64,000 nucleotides of DNA from Tissierellales bacterium. Its GTDB lineage: Bacteria > Bacillota > Clostridia > Tissierellales > Tissierellaceae. Positions 1 to 9,606 of the stretch are shown piece after piece; the first letter of the stretch is position 1, and each line of letters opens with the position of its first letter. The position numbers were made by a program, and so were the translations under genes. The notes beneath the pieces were generated by a model. It was not told the origin of the DNA. It was given only the letters and a program-made list of their open reading frames with translations, and made no database searches. Location of the stretch: the NCBI GenBank assembly GCA_030146705.1, contig JASLBE010000044.1, forward strand, positions 1 through 64,000, read 5' to 3'.

Positions 1-72
1 ACTGTTTTGAGATTTTTGTCAATAGGTTTTTTTGCTAAGTATTTCTTAACTCTTCCCCTATCGACCTTTTAT

Positions 73-101
73 ATAGTACCATTTATATTTTTGTTTGTCA
101 A
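73..101 (-). promoter_or_regulatory. Promoter firing leftward out of the window
   Basis: On the minus strand TTGACA (96-101) is separated by 17 bases from TACTAT (73-78). It would drive a gene lying left of position 1. A second TTGACA on the same strand at 17-22 would have its -10 outside the window. The stretch 1-177 is otherwise very AT-rich and I see no supported gene in it. Confidence 0.5.
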
Positions 102-177
102 TATCTTTTCAATCTTTTTTTACATATTATTACAGTTATTAAACCTTTCATTAGTTTCTACATTATATATATTATAT

Positions 178-1311
178 TTATATATTATATTTTTCTTCTA
201 ATGTCAACTTCATCTCCAAAACATTCTTATCATCTTTTTCTAATTCACTGGCCCTTACTATATCTTCATAGGCCTTAGGTATGTCTCCAAGCTGGTAGTA
301 TCCTAGCCCCCTATTGAAATAAAGCTTATAGCTTCCACTAATTTTCCCAAGTCCCCTTGTAAAAATTTCAATGGCCTCTTTAATTTTTCCAAGCTTAAAT
401 AATTCTATACCTAGTTCATTGTATACTTCCTCGGAAAGATCATTTAGCTCCATAGCTATCATATATTGGTCTATTGCTTCCTGCCCCCTATTCATTGCTG
501 CATAAGCATTTCCAATTAAATATCTTAATTCCCACCATTTTTCTTGTCTAGGTAGGATCTTTAAAAATTCATCAAGGGCCTCCTCATATTTATTATATGA
601 CATATAGGTAAGACCTGCCTCCAAGCTTACATTGTCTCCTATTAAATCTACCTGCTCCCTTATCTCTTCCTTGGCTAGGTCATTTTCTTCTAATTTTAAA
701 TATTTTTCCCACATAAGCTTGGCCTTTAAATATTGACCACTAAGCTTGTAATGATAGCCTAGTTTATAGTAGGCTAGAGGGTATTTCTCATCTATATCTA
801 AAATAGATTCAAACTCAAGAGTAGATTCTTTTAAAAAAGCCTCTCCTAGTTTAGTTTTTTCTTCATTAAATTGTTTTTGAGCAATACGCTCCAAGGCTAA
901 GGCATAATTAAACCTGCCTAAAATATGGTTTGGATTTATAAATCTTAAGGCCCTAAAGTAAAGGTTAGCCCTATTTTCCTTCCCCTTATCTAGGTATTTA
1001 ATCCCCCTTAAAAATATATCATCCCCTAAATTTTCACTAAGTTCTTTTAAAATCCTGACATAATCATTGTTATATTTAAAATCTTTGTCTATAGCGATAG
1101 TGCAAATCATTCCATCTAAGATAACTTCCGTATTAACCTGGTCTTTCATCCCCCCTGTACTTATGCCTTCTGCCAAGGCATCAGACATAATAGGAAGGGG
1201 GACCCCTACTAAAATACTTCTTAAGTTACTTGCTAAGTTATCATAGTTTTTTAATTCTATAAAATTCAATTTATCTGCATCTTTATTAAAGTATTCTTTA
1301 ATATAATCCAT
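178..1311 (-). CDS. TPR-repeat protein
   Basis: A 377-residue soluble protein. The first ~105 residues resemble nothing I recognise. From about residue 110 to 365 the sequence is a run of tetratricopeptide-type helical hairpins with the usual small/large pattern (A-x-Y-x-L-G-x-x-Y, Y-x-x-A-x-x-x-Y). No signal peptide or membrane segment is visible. It is the last gene of a three-gene operon behind a radical SAM protein and a polytopic membrane protein, with a 9-base gap. TPR proteins usually act as protein-binding scaffolds; the partner here is unknown. The ATG start has an upstream AGGTGG. Confidence 0.85.
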   Translation of the reverse strand: MDYIKEYFNKDADKLNFIELKNYDNLASNLRSILVGVPLPIMSDALAEGISTGGMKDQVNTEVILDGMICTIAIDKDFKYNNDYVRILKELSENLGDDIFLRGIKYLDKGKENRANLYFRALRFINPNHILGRFNYALALERIAQKQFNEEKTKLGEAFLKESTLEFESILDIDEKYPLAYYKLGYHYKLSGQYLKAKLMWEKYLKLEENDLAKEEIREQVDLIGDNVSLEAGLTYMSYNKYEEALDEFLKILPRQEKWWELRYLIGNAYAAMNRGQEAIDQYMIAMELNDLSEEVYNELGIELFKLGKIKEAIEIFTRGLGKISGSYKLYFNRGLGYYQLGDIPKAYEDIVRASELEKDDKNVLEMKLTLEEKYNI

Positions 1312-1320
1312 TTTCCACCT

Positions 1321-2073
1321 CTAAAAATTATTCATAAACTCTCTTTTTCTCTTTGTACTTGTACTTAAGGTCCTATATAGGTAGCCTCTGTATATCATCA
1401 TAAAGGAAAATACTACCTGCCCCAAAACTTGTCTTAATGTATAGTAAAGACCATAATAAAACAGTACATTTAGGCTTGGGAGAAAACTCCTTACAAAGCT
1501 CCCTGATATTATATATATAACTAGGTTAAATATAACCATTGGTATTCCCCAGTTTATAAGATTGTCCTTTAAAAATTCTAAACTGTAAATAAAGCTATCT
1601 ATACCTGTATATTGCTTTAGATAGATTGTTTCTGGTAGGGCATTAAATAAGGTAAAGATTGAAAGGTTCACTAAGCTACTAATGCTTATAGCCCCCTTTG
1701 GTGAAACTAGCCCAAAAACACCTAGGAAATAATTAACTATCCATATTAATATTAATACACTATAGGCTTGACCTAAAAATGCTGTAAAGCCTCTTTTAAA
1801 ATCCTCAAATGTTATCTTTCTATCATAATTAATTATTATAAATAACAGATACAGGTAATTTGACATTAAACTTGCTGTTATAAAACCTGTTACAAAACCA
1901 CTTAAGATATATAAAGGTCCTCTAAATATAAAGGATACGGCTATTGCTCCAATAGTAACTATAAAGCTATAAATAATTCCTATTAAAAATATTAAATAAT
2001 TCTTAGAAAAACTTCCAATTGTCCTCTTAAATGCTTGTTTATTTACACTTAAGAAATCTTCTAACATTGTCAT
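1321..2073 (-). CDS. Polytopic membrane protein, function unknown
   Basis: A 250-residue protein with about six hydrophobic segments (roughly residues 27-50, 55-80, 100-120, 130-150, 175-195 and 200-225) and a basic C-terminus (K-R-K-R). I do not recognise a family with confidence; the layout is that of small integral-membrane proteins of Clostridia. It lies 11 bases downstream of the radical SAM gene and 9 bases upstream of the TPR gene, so the three are probably co-transcribed. AGGAG sits 8 bases before the first of two close ATG codons, which favours the first ATG. Confidence 0.75.
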   Translation of the reverse strand: MTMLEDFLSVNKQAFKRTIGSFSKNYLIFLIGIIYSFIVTIGAIAVSFIFRGPLYILSGFVTGFITASLMSNYLYLLFIIINYDRKITFEDFKRGFTAFLGQAYSVLILIWIVNYFLGVFGLVSPKGAISISSLVNLSIFTLFNALPETIYLKQYTGIDSFIYSLEFLKDNLINWGIPMVIFNLVIYIISGSFVRSFLPSLNVLFYYGLYYTLRQVLGQVVFSFMMIYRGYLYRTLSTSTKRKREFMNNF

Positions 2074-2084
2074 ACAACCAACTC

Positions 2085-3848
2085 CTATCTAACTATTTTT
2101 TTAATAACATTGGTAACATCAAAAGTTTCAGCCACATTTATAACTCCATCCTTATAAAGGGTCATAAGATGAACTTCTTTTTCCTCAAGTTCCTTCTCCT
2201 CAATTAACCTTAAAACATCTATACTATACTTTTCTATCTGTACTATTTTTATAAGTTCCTTGGTTCCTATGTTCTCATAATCCTTAAGCTTAGTTTTAAG
2301 CAGGTCTTGGTCTTTTAATATAGTATGGATATCAGCCTTGCCTATATCCATTTTTTGCCTGGTTATCCTACTAGGAATTTTAAGCCCCTTGTTATTCTCT
2401 ATAAAATCAAGCTTTAAAAGTTCATTAAAAACACTTACATTTTTTAAGTCCTTATCTCTGTAAAAGTCCATTAGTATATCATATAGTTTTCTACGATTAT
2501 GCTTAACCTTATGGTAGTCTTTTTCTTCAAAGTAGGCTGCAAAATCCTCAAAAAATTTAAAGGCCGACCTATAATTTTCATTTATAGCATACTCAATAGA
2601 ATTTTTAAAAATTTCTTCATTGTAGTAACTATCAACCAAACCATCTATCCCCTTTAGTTTTCTAATATGGTCATAGTCTATATAGTTAGTTTCTAAAACT
2701 TCATAGGGTGCCTTATTTAAATATTTAAAACCATACCTATCCTCCAAAGCCCTAAGCTCGGACCCCTTTAAAAGTTTTAAAAAACCCAGTTGGATTTTTT
2801 CTGGCCTTATTTCATAAACATCATCAAAGGACCTAGCAAAGGATTCATAATCTTCATAAGGAAGTCCAGCTATAAGGTCTAGGTGCTGGTGGATCCTTTT
2901 AAAGGACTTTATCCTCTTGGTTACCTCCCTAAGTTTTGGGAAATCAGTTGTCCTGCCAACAGCTTCTATTACCTTATTATTAGTTGATTGAACCCCAACC
3001 TCAAATTGGAACAGTCCCTCTTTTACAGTAGATAAAAAATTTAACATTTCTTCATCAAGTAAATGGGCTGTTACTTCAAAATGGAAATTTATATTTTTCG
3101 GATTCTTTTCCATTATAAAGTTCATTATTTCCATGGCATACTTCTTGTTTGCATTAAAAGTCCTGTCTACAAATTTAACCTGCCTAACCTTGGCATCAAT
3201 TAAAATACCTAATTCCTTCTTTACCCTTTCTAGGTCAAAATACCTAACCCCTTTTAAGGTAGAAGAAAGGCAAAACTTACAATTAAAAGGACAGCCCCTG
3301 GAAGATTCATAGTAAATTATCTTGTTTTCCAACTCCTTAGAAACATTTGTATCATAAGGAGAGGGTATGGTGTTTAAGTCTTGTAAAAGAGGTCTTTCAT
3401 CGTTCTTTATAACCCTTCCATCCTGCCTATAAACCAACCCTTTAATATCTTTATAGTCCTTATTACTTGTATAACTTTCTATAAATTCCCTAAAACTTTC
3501 TTCCCCTTCTCCATAGATTATAAAGTCTATAAAATCATTTTCCTCCATAACCTCTTTTGAATCAAAGGAAACCTCTGGCCCTCCAAGAAGGATCTTTATG
3601 CCTGGCCTTATTAGTTTTAAACTTTCGGCTATTTCCATTATCTCTTCCTTGTTCCATATATAGGTTGAAAAACCTACTATATCTGGGTCTATCTTATATA
3701 TTTCAGCTACTATATAGTCCAAGCTTTGGTTTATTGTATATTCCCTAAGCTCTGTATCTATTAAGTCCTTTGAATATCCCCTTAAATATCTTATGGCTAA
3801 ACATGAATGAACATATTTAGAATTTAATGTTGTTAATAATAATTTCAT
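2085..3848 (-). CDS. B12-binding/radical SAM protein with DUF4080-type C-terminus
   Basis: 587 residues. Residues 1-125 form a cobalamin-binding (Rossmann-like) domain with the GG-P-E-V-S motif after the fourth strand. The radical SAM CX3CX2C motif is C186, C190 and C193. The ~180 C-terminal residues match the DUF4080 type of tail found on this clostridial family. Members bind a [4Fe-4S] cluster and SAM, and usually cobalamin; the substrate is unknown. It is first in an operon with a membrane protein and a TPR protein. RBS AAGGTGG. Confidence 0.85.
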   Translation of the reverse strand: MKLLLTTLNSKYVHSCLAIRYLRGYSKDLIDTELREYTINQSLDYIVAEIYKIDPDIVGFSTYIWNKEEIMEIAESLKLIRPGIKILLGGPEVSFDSKEVMEENDFIDFIIYGEGEESFREFIESYTSNKDYKDIKGLVYRQDGRVIKNDERPLLQDLNTIPSPYDTNVSKELENKIIYYESSRGCPFNCKFCLSSTLKGVRYFDLERVKKELGILIDAKVRQVKFVDRTFNANKKYAMEIMNFIMEKNPKNINFHFEVTAHLLDEEMLNFLSTVKEGLFQFEVGVQSTNNKVIEAVGRTTDFPKLREVTKRIKSFKRIHQHLDLIAGLPYEDYESFARSFDDVYEIRPEKIQLGFLKLLKGSELRALEDRYGFKYLNKAPYEVLETNYIDYDHIRKLKGIDGLVDSYYNEEIFKNSIEYAINENYRSAFKFFEDFAAYFEEKDYHKVKHNRRKLYDILMDFYRDKDLKNVSVFNELLKLDFIENNKGLKIPSRITRQKMDIGKADIHTILKDQDLLKTKLKDYENIGTKELIKIVQIEKYSIDVLRLIEEKELEEKEVHLMTLYKDGVINVAETFDVTNVIKKIVR

Positions 3849-3880
3849 TTATTTACCACCTTACTTTTTTCTTAAATCCT

Positions 3881-3889
3881 ATTATACCA
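3881..3889 (-). promoter_or_regulatory. Extended -10 for the radical SAM operon
   Basis: The minus strand reads TGGTATAAT, an extended -10 element about 35 bases before the ATG at 3848. The -35 region is weak. Confidence 0.45.
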
Positions 3890-3937
3890 CTTGTTACTTA
3901 CTTATAAGTTTATTTTTAAATTTATTTATAACTTTCA

Positions 3938-3966
3938 TTGAACTTTAGCCTCCTATCCTATAAAAT
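3938..3966 (+). promoter_or_regulatory. Promoter for the 64-residue protein
   Basis: TTGAAC (3938-3943), a 17-base spacer, then TAAAAT (3961-3966), about 50 bases before the start codon at 4016. Confidence 0.5.
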
Positions 3967-4015
3967 AGTATTTAGTATTTATTATGACTATTTTCACAAT
4001 TGAAAGGAGAATTTT

Positions 4016-4210
4016 ATGAGGGATTTCGACAAAATATCTATCCAAGAAATGTCTAAAAATGATATGCTAATGATTTTAGAGGCCCTAGAATTTACTGGTA
4101 AAGAGACTAAGATTAATGATTTTATTGAATTAAAAGAAAATATATTGGAAGAGCTTTCCGCTATTGCTGAGGTTAATAAGGATGAATTTTTTGATTACTT
4201 AAAGAAATAG
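4016..4210 (+). CDS. Small acidic protein, unknown function
   Basis: 64 residues, rich in Glu, Asp, Lys and Leu, with no signal peptide or membrane segment. It probably folds as two or three helices. I do not recognise a family. Reality is supported by its own promoter (3938-3966), a strong GAAAGGAGA ribosome binding site 5 bases before the ATG, and an intrinsic terminator 32 bases after the stop. It is one of few plus-strand genes in this part and is convergent with the gene behind argS. Confidence 0.7.
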   Translation: MRDFDKISIQEMSKNDMLMILEALEFTGKETKINDFIELKENILEELSAIAEVNKDEFFDYLKK

Positions 4211-4242
4211 GCTTTAAGTAATCTTGTTTTTTAATGACATAA

Positions 4243-4272
4243 AAAGAAGATATAGCTTGCTATATCTTCTTT
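4243..4272. terminator. Bidirectional intrinsic terminator
   Basis: AGAAGATATA (4245-4254) pairs perfectly with TATATCTTCT (4261-4270) across a 6-base loop; flanking A and T bases extend the stem. It serves the small plus-strand gene and the convergent gene ending at 4271, whose stop overlaps the stem. Confidence 0.7.
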
Positions 4273-5215
4273 ATTTATTAAATAGGTAGTATCCGGTCTT
4301 AGTCCTCACTAGACTTTTAACCCTACCATCTTCAACTTCTTTTTTCTCAACCAAAGCTTTACCAAGGAGGCTATGGAAAAAACTTTCTCCTTGCCTATAT
4401 TTAAAAACATCTGGTAGGACATAGTCCTTTATTTCTAACTTATCAGGGTCTATCCTACTTGCCCTCAACTTTTCTAAATACTCTCCCATACTTTGGTAAA
4501 AACTATTGGAAGTAATTTCATCTCCATAAATATATGACCTTAAAACCTTCCCCTCAAAAGTTTCAACCCTAGTATCTCTCCCAAGCACTAGGGATAAGAC
4601 CTCCCTAAAGGCTTCATATCCTAGTAATTCCTGGTCATTAAGATAGTTTATTATTTTTATTTTTTCCAATTCAAAATTTAACTTAAACTTCTTCTTGTCC
4701 TTTATATCTAGCCTATAATAATCCTTATAGTCACTTAAGAAATCCTTTTGAGAAAAGTTTATTATAAGTTCTTTTAACCTATCTATATATTTATCCTCTC
4801 CATCTATATATAGTTTTATTAGGTGGCTAACCAATAAATAGTTAAATAAAACCTCCAGGTTGCCTGAGGTAAATAAAATATTTTTTATTACCTCAGCCTC
4901 CATTTCTTTTGTATCTTGGTTGACTATTATAAGGGGGACCAGCCTACTAAAGATTGAACTATCCCTTTGAAAGTAAATATCTTCCTGGACTTGGGAAACC
5001 CTATAAAGGGCCTTGTTAAAATCCTTCCTATAATAGGTCCATAGTTTTAATTCTTCAAAAAATCTTTTGTAGTCTATTTTTACAGCCAGGTCCAGCCTTG
5101 ATGGCAAAAGTGACTTGGCTGTTATTACCCCTATCTCAGTCTTAAAACCATAACCAGATTCCAAGTAGTCTTGATTTACCAATGAAGTAAACAATCTTCC
5201 TATTTTCAAGCTCAT
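4271..5215 (-). CDS. Uncharacterised protein downstream of argS
   Basis: 314 residues, soluble, mixed alpha/beta, rich in Lys, Tyr, Leu and Asp. There is no signal peptide, no membrane segment and no nucleotide-binding or metal motif that I can name. Its start is 4 bases after the argS stop, and its ribosome binding site (TAGGA) overlaps that stop codon, so it is probably translationally coupled to argS and under the same T-box. I do not recognise the family and assign no function. Confidence 0.7.
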   Translation of the reverse strand: MSLKIGRLFTSLVNQDYLESGYGFKTEIGVITAKSLLPSRLDLAVKIDYKRFFEELKLWTYYRKDFNKALYRVSQVQEDIYFQRDSSIFSRLVPLIIVNQDTKEMEAEVIKNILFTSGNLEVLFNYLLVSHLIKLYIDGEDKYIDRLKELIINFSQKDFLSDYKDYYRLDIKDKKKFKLNFELEKIKIINYLNDQELLGYEAFREVLSLVLGRDTRVETFEGKVLRSYIYGDEITSNSFYQSMGEYLEKLRASRIDPDKLEIKDYVLPDVFKYRQGESFFHSLLGKALVEKKEVEDGRVKSLVRTKTGYYLFNK

Positions 5216-5219
5216 TTTC

Positions 5220-6920
5220 CTACATTCTTTCTGGTGCTTCTATTCCCAATAATTTAAGTCCTATCCTTAAAACTTCCTTGGTTACATATGACAATTTTAA
5301 CCTTGCAGCCTTAAGTTTTTCATCCTCTGTATTTATAGTATTAGCATTATAGAACTTATTATAAAGTTGGGCTATATCTACTAGTTTTCTAGTTATATAA
5401 TAAGGCTCATTTTTCTCCATAGCGTCTAGGATTGTTTGTGGGAAATCATAAATAGCCCTTATTATATTTATCTCATCTTCTCCATTTAATAGACTATAGT
5501 CTATTTCTGACTCAAGCTTAAAGTCTCCCCTGTCTAATAAAGAACATATTCTTGCGTGGGTATACTGAACATATGGCCCTGTTTCTCCTTCAAAGGATAA
5601 GGTCCTCTCCCAAGAGAAAACATAGTCCTTTATTCTTTGGTTAAATAGCTCTTGGAATATTACTGCACCTATTCCTACCTGCTTAGCCACCTCTTCCTTA
5701 TTTTCTAAATTAGGATTTCTTGCCTCTATAATCTCTTTAGTACTATCAATAGCCTTATTTAGTACATCTTCTAAAAATACGACCCTGCCCTTTCTTGTAG
5801 AAAGTGTCCCATCTTCTAGACTTACCATACCAAATGGAACATGGATACAATCCTTTGACCATTCATATCCCATAAGGTCTAGAACCTTAAACAAACTTTT
5901 AAAGTGTAGGTTTTGCTGAGATGCTACTACATATATATTTTTATAAAAATCATAATGTTCCTTCCTATATATAGCTGTTGCCAAATCACGAGTCATATAT
6001 AGGGTTGATCCATCTGACTTCCTTATTAAGGCAGGAGGCATATCAAATTCCTCAAGGTCAACTATATCAGCATCTTGTGAACGCTCTAAAAGGTTCTTCT
6101 CCTTTAAGGTATCTATTACTACATCCATCTTGTCCGAATAAAAGGCCTCTCCTGCATAAGAATCAAACTCAATTCCAAACATATCATAAACTTTATTAAA
6201 TTCCTTAAGAGAAATTTCCCTTATCCACTTCCATAAGTCTAAAGCTTCTTCATTTCCGTTTTCTAATTCCCTAAACCAATACCTTGCTTCATCTCTTAAG
6301 CTCTCATCTTTTTCTGCTTCTGTGTTAAACCTAACATAAAGCTTAAGTAATTCTCTTATTGGATCTTTTTCAATTACAGACCTATCTCCCCATTTTTTAT
6401 AGGCAGATATTAACATACCAAACTGGGTACCATAATCTCCCAAATGGTTAATAGATACTGTATCATAGCCTAAGAAACTGTATATATTATACAGGGCGTT
6501 TCCTATTACAGTTGTTCTTATATGCCCAATATGGAATGGCTTTGCTATATTTGGTGATGAATACTCTACTATTACAGTCTTCCCTTCACCTATATTAGAA
6601 GAACCAAACCTATCTCCCTCCTTAACAACCTGGTCTATTGTATCCTTCATCAACTTTTCCTTGTTTATAAAGAAGTTCAAATAAGGTCCAGCATTTTCAA
6701 TCCTCTCAAAATACTCATTGTCCCCTAGCTTCTGGCTTAACTCTTCTGCTATTAATTGGGGTGCTTTTTTATACTCCTTGGCCAACCTAAAAACTGGAAA
6801 AGCATAGTCCCCCATATCATAGGATGGTGGTATTTCTATTAGGCCTAAAATATCTTCTTTAGTCAGACCCTCCACCTCTTTTTTTATAGCTTCCACAACT
6901 TCATTTTTAAAATCTATCAT
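5220..6920 (-). CDS. argS: Arginyl-tRNA synthetase
   Basis: 566 residues from the ATG at 6920, the usual length. It charges tRNA-Arg with arginine (class I). The N-terminal ~85 residues are the ArgS-specific domain. The HIGH motif is H-I-G-H in SPNIAKPFHIGH. The KMSK loop is replaced by STRKGR, as in many ArgS. The DALR anticodon-binding domain forms the C-terminal ~130 residues. The frame stays open 27 codons upstream, but that part is the T-box terminator; AAGGAGGG lies 5 bases before the chosen ATG. Confidence 0.95.
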   Translation of the reverse strand: MIDFKNEVVEAIKKEVEGLTKEDILGLIEIPPSYDMGDYAFPVFRLAKEYKKAPQLIAEELSQKLGDNEYFERIENAGPYLNFFINKEKLMKDTIDQVVKEGDRFGSSNIGEGKTVIVEYSSPNIAKPFHIGHIRTTVIGNALYNIYSFLGYDTVSINHLGDYGTQFGMLISAYKKWGDRSVIEKDPIRELLKLYVRFNTEAEKDESLRDEARYWFRELENGNEEALDLWKWIREISLKEFNKVYDMFGIEFDSYAGEAFYSDKMDVVIDTLKEKNLLERSQDADIVDLEEFDMPPALIRKSDGSTLYMTRDLATAIYRKEHYDFYKNIYVVASQQNLHFKSLFKVLDLMGYEWSKDCIHVPFGMVSLEDGTLSTRKGRVVFLEDVLNKAIDSTKEIIEARNPNLENKEEVAKQVGIGAVIFQELFNQRIKDYVFSWERTLSFEGETGPYVQYTHARICSLLDRGDFKLESEIDYSLLNGEDEINIIRAIYDFPQTILDAMEKNEPYYITRKLVDIAQLYNKFYNANTINTEDEKLKAARLKLSYVTKEVLRIGLKLLGIEAPERM

Positions 6921-6940
6921 AGTTTCCCTCCTTAAAAAAT

Positions 6941-7185
6941 AAAAAACCCTCATCTCATTAAAGAGACGAGAGTTATCCCGTGTTGCCACTCTATTTGCCA
7001 TAGTAAATAAATACTATAACCACTCTATAGTTTTATGGCTACAAGCCTACTATCCTACTTATTTCAGATATATTCTCCAAAGCTCTTTTCAAAAATTTCA
7101 ACTAGTTGGCTTCCAGCTACCCAACTTGCTTAGTAGTTTCCATAATTTACTCTCTTCTTCACCGAATAATATTTAATTATCATAA
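6941..7185 (-). promoter_or_regulatory. T-box leader of argS
   Basis: The minus-strand leader contains an AGAGAGTA segment in stem I, the T-box core GAGTGGCAACACGGG (6977-6992) and a terminator hairpin ending in TTTTTT (6941-6972). Uncharged tRNA would pair its NCCA end with UGGC and favour the antiterminator. UGGC complements GCCA, i.e. a G discriminator, as expected for tRNA-Arg. I could not place the specifier codon securely. Confidence 0.88.
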
Positions 7186-7191
7186 TTATAC

Positions 7192-7200
7192 ATTATACCA
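7192..7200 (-). promoter_or_regulatory. Extended -10 of the argS T-box
   Basis: The minus strand reads TGGTATAAT. The -35 is weak, so the TGn extension probably compensates. Confidence 0.5.
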
Positions 7201-7217
7201 AGCTAAAACTCAAATAT

Positions 7218-9596
7218 TTATTTTAGCTCAACTATTGTAACTCCATCTCCACCCTCATTAAAATTACCTAGCCTATAAGACTTTACATGGCTATGGCTCT
7301 TTAGGTATGAAGTTATGCCTGACCTTAGGATTCCCGTACCCTTGCCGTGGATAATTTCAACTTCCTTAAGGCCTCCTATATAGGCATCATCCAGGTATTT
7401 ATCAACCTCCATTAAGGCTTCCCCTAGGTTTTGCCCCCTTAGGTCTAGCTTGCTTGAAATACTCCTAGCTTTCTTTTTAATAATATGCCTAGTCCTAGTC
7501 TCAGTCTGTTCTTCTGCAGTAGACCTGGCTCTTTTTAGCCCCTCTATGTTGGCTGTAATTTTCATAATTCCAACCTGGACAATAACATCCCCATTATTAT
7601 CAGGCTCTGTTAAAACCTCTCCAACCTGGTTAAAGGCTAAAACTCTTACAGTCTCTCCAACCTTAAGATTTTTAGGAACCTCATTTGATTTAACATTTAA
7701 AACATCCTCTGCCAAATCAGTTTCAACATTGCCAAGTGAGGTTTTTAGTTTACTTTGGGCCTCTTCTAGTTTCTTATTTCTTTCCTTGCCTATTTCTATA
7801 TTCATATCCCTAATTTCAGAAACTAGACCATCAGCCTCATCCCTCGCCTCTCTTAAAAGCTTCCTGGCCTCTTCCTTAGCCCTAGTTAAGATTTTGTCCC
7901 TCATTTCACGAGTTTTTTCTTCTTCCCTAGAAAGTTTTTCCCTAAGCCTTCCAGCTTCTTCCTTATAGGACTCTGCCCTTATCCTACTTTCCTCAGCCTC
8001 TAACCTATCCCTCTCTAAAGACTGAAGAACATCTTCAAATTCAATATTTTCTTCAGATATTAAATTTTTGGCAGACTCTATAATATAGTCTTGTAGGCCA
8101 AGTCTTTTGGATATTTCAAAGGCATTAGACTTTCCTGGCACCCCTATTAAAAGCCTGTATGTTGGAGATAAAGTCTCTACATCAAATTCAACAGAAGCAT
8201 TAGTAACATTCTCTGTTGTTAGGGCATATAGTTTTAATTGGCTGTAATGAGTTGTTGCAATGGTCCTTATCCCCCTGCGTAAAAGGTTGTCTAAAATAGA
8301 CATGGCCAAAGCTGCACCCTCAGTTGGGTCTGTCCCTGCACCTAGCTCATCAAATAAAACTAAAGATTCTTCATCTACTTCTTCCAAAATCTTTACAATA
8401 TTAGTCATATGGGATGAAAAAGTTGAAAGAGACTGCTCAATACTTTGTTCATCTCCAATATCTGCAAAAATTTGGCTAAAAACTCCAACCTCAGAATTAA
8501 AATCTGCTGGTATATGGAGTCCTGACTGGGCCATAGCCGTTAAAAGCCCTACTGTTTTAAGGGTTACTGTCTTACCACCTGTATTAGGACCCGTTATAAT
8601 TAAAGAATTTATATCCTCACCTAGGTAAACATCTATGGGAACAACATTTTCCTTCTTAAGCAAAGGGTGCCTGGCCTTTTTTAAATTAAACCTTCTCTCC
8701 CTATTTAAGATAGGTTTTGTAGCCTCCATTTCTAAGGCTAACTTCCCCTTGGCAAAAATAAAGTCTAGTTCTTGTAAAATTTTTTGGTTCATAATTATAT
8801 TTTGGGCCTCTTCTAAAACCAAGCCCGATAGGTTTTCTAAAATCCTTTGGATTTCTTCCAACTCTTTAATCTCTAGCTCCCTTAATTCATTATTTAAGTT
8901 TACTATACTCATAGGTTCTATAAAAACAGTTGCTCCACTACTACTCATATCGTGGACAATTCCCTTTATACTACCCTTACTCTCCTGCCTAACAGGAACT
9001 ACATACCTGCCCTCCCTAAGGGTTATGATATTATCTTGGAGGATTTTTTGATACTTCTCTGAAGTAATTATTCCATTTAATTTATTCCTGATTTCAGCAT
9101 TTTTATTTTTTTGTTCCCTTCTTATATTCCTAAGACTTGGGCTAGCATTATCTGAAATCTCATCTTCAGAAATTATAGCATTGTTTATCTCATCCTCTAT
9201 CTTCCTAAAAGCCTGGAGGCTACCTATTAAATTTTCCAAGATTGGGTACTCTGATTCCCTATCTCCGTCATTATCCCTTAGGTAAGACTTAAGCCTCCTA
9301 CAAACCCTAAGAGAATCTCCAACCTTAAGAAGTCCACTAGCCTCCAAGACTCCACCTTTTTGAATCCTATTTATACTTGTTTCTATATTATGAATACCAA
9401 ATAAAGGTGGGCTGGACCTTTTAACCAAAATACTATAGGCCTCCTTGGTTTCCTCTTGGAGTTTTTCTATTTCTCTTATATCTTTTAAAGGCATCATCTC
9501 TCTTACTTTTTCCTTACCTAAAGTAGACTCTGCTCTATTTTCTAATAATTTAATTATCTTATAATACTCTAAAGTTTTTAGGGTCTTTTCATTCAT
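7218..9596 (-). CDS. mutS2: MutS2, DNA/ribosome-acting ATPase with Smr domain
   Basis: 792 residues, typical length. The core and lever region (1-300) is followed by the ATPase, with Walker A GPNTGGKT at about 336-343 and a Walker B-type LVLFDELGAGTDP near 415. A long Glu/Arg-rich coiled coil (about 515-640) precedes the C-terminal Smr domain (about 715-792) with LDLRG and HGKG. It lacks the mismatch-recognition domain of MutS1. Family members suppress recombination in Helicobacter and Thermus and act on collided ribosomes in Bacillus. It is the last gene of the pheS-pheT-zapA-U32-mutS2 cluster. Confidence 0.95.
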   Translation of the reverse strand: MNEKTLKTLEYYKIIKLLENRAESTLGKEKVREMMPLKDIREIEKLQEETKEAYSILVKRSSPPLFGIHNIETSINRIQKGGVLEASGLLKVGDSLRVCRRLKSYLRDNDGDRESEYPILENLIGSLQAFRKIEDEINNAIISEDEISDNASPSLRNIRREQKNKNAEIRNKLNGIITSEKYQKILQDNIITLREGRYVVPVRQESKGSIKGIVHDMSSSGATVFIEPMSIVNLNNELRELEIKELEEIQRILENLSGLVLEEAQNIIMNQKILQELDFIFAKGKLALEMEATKPILNRERRFNLKKARHPLLKKENVVPIDVYLGEDINSLIITGPNTGGKTVTLKTVGLLTAMAQSGLHIPADFNSEVGVFSQIFADIGDEQSIEQSLSTFSSHMTNIVKILEEVDEESLVLFDELGAGTDPTEGAALAMSILDNLLRRGIRTIATTHYSQLKLYALTTENVTNASVEFDVETLSPTYRLLIGVPGKSNAFEISKRLGLQDYIIESAKNLISEENIEFEDVLQSLERDRLEAEESRIRAESYKEEAGRLREKLSREEEKTREMRDKILTRAKEEARKLLREARDEADGLVSEIRDMNIEIGKERNKKLEEAQSKLKTSLGNVETDLAEDVLNVKSNEVPKNLKVGETVRVLAFNQVGEVLTEPDNNGDVIVQVGIMKITANIEGLKRARSTAEEQTETRTRHIIKKKARSISSKLDLRGQNLGEALMEVDKYLDDAYIGGLKEVEIIHGKGTGILRSGITSYLKSHSHVKSYRLGNFNEGGDGVTIVELK

Positions 9597-9606
9597 TTCC
9601 TCACCT

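Noticed and set aside
7..201. 64-codon plus-strand frame at the left edge
   Set aside because: Phe/Leu/Ile/Tyr composition reflects raw AT-rich DNA; there is no RBS and it begins at TTG.
4243..4272. Palindrome as a regulatory operator
   Set aside because: It lies between two convergent genes with T-rich flanks and is best explained as a terminator.
6921..7001. N-terminal extension of argS
   Set aside because: The frame is open through the T-box terminator and core; a consensus RBS sits before the internal ATG at 6920.
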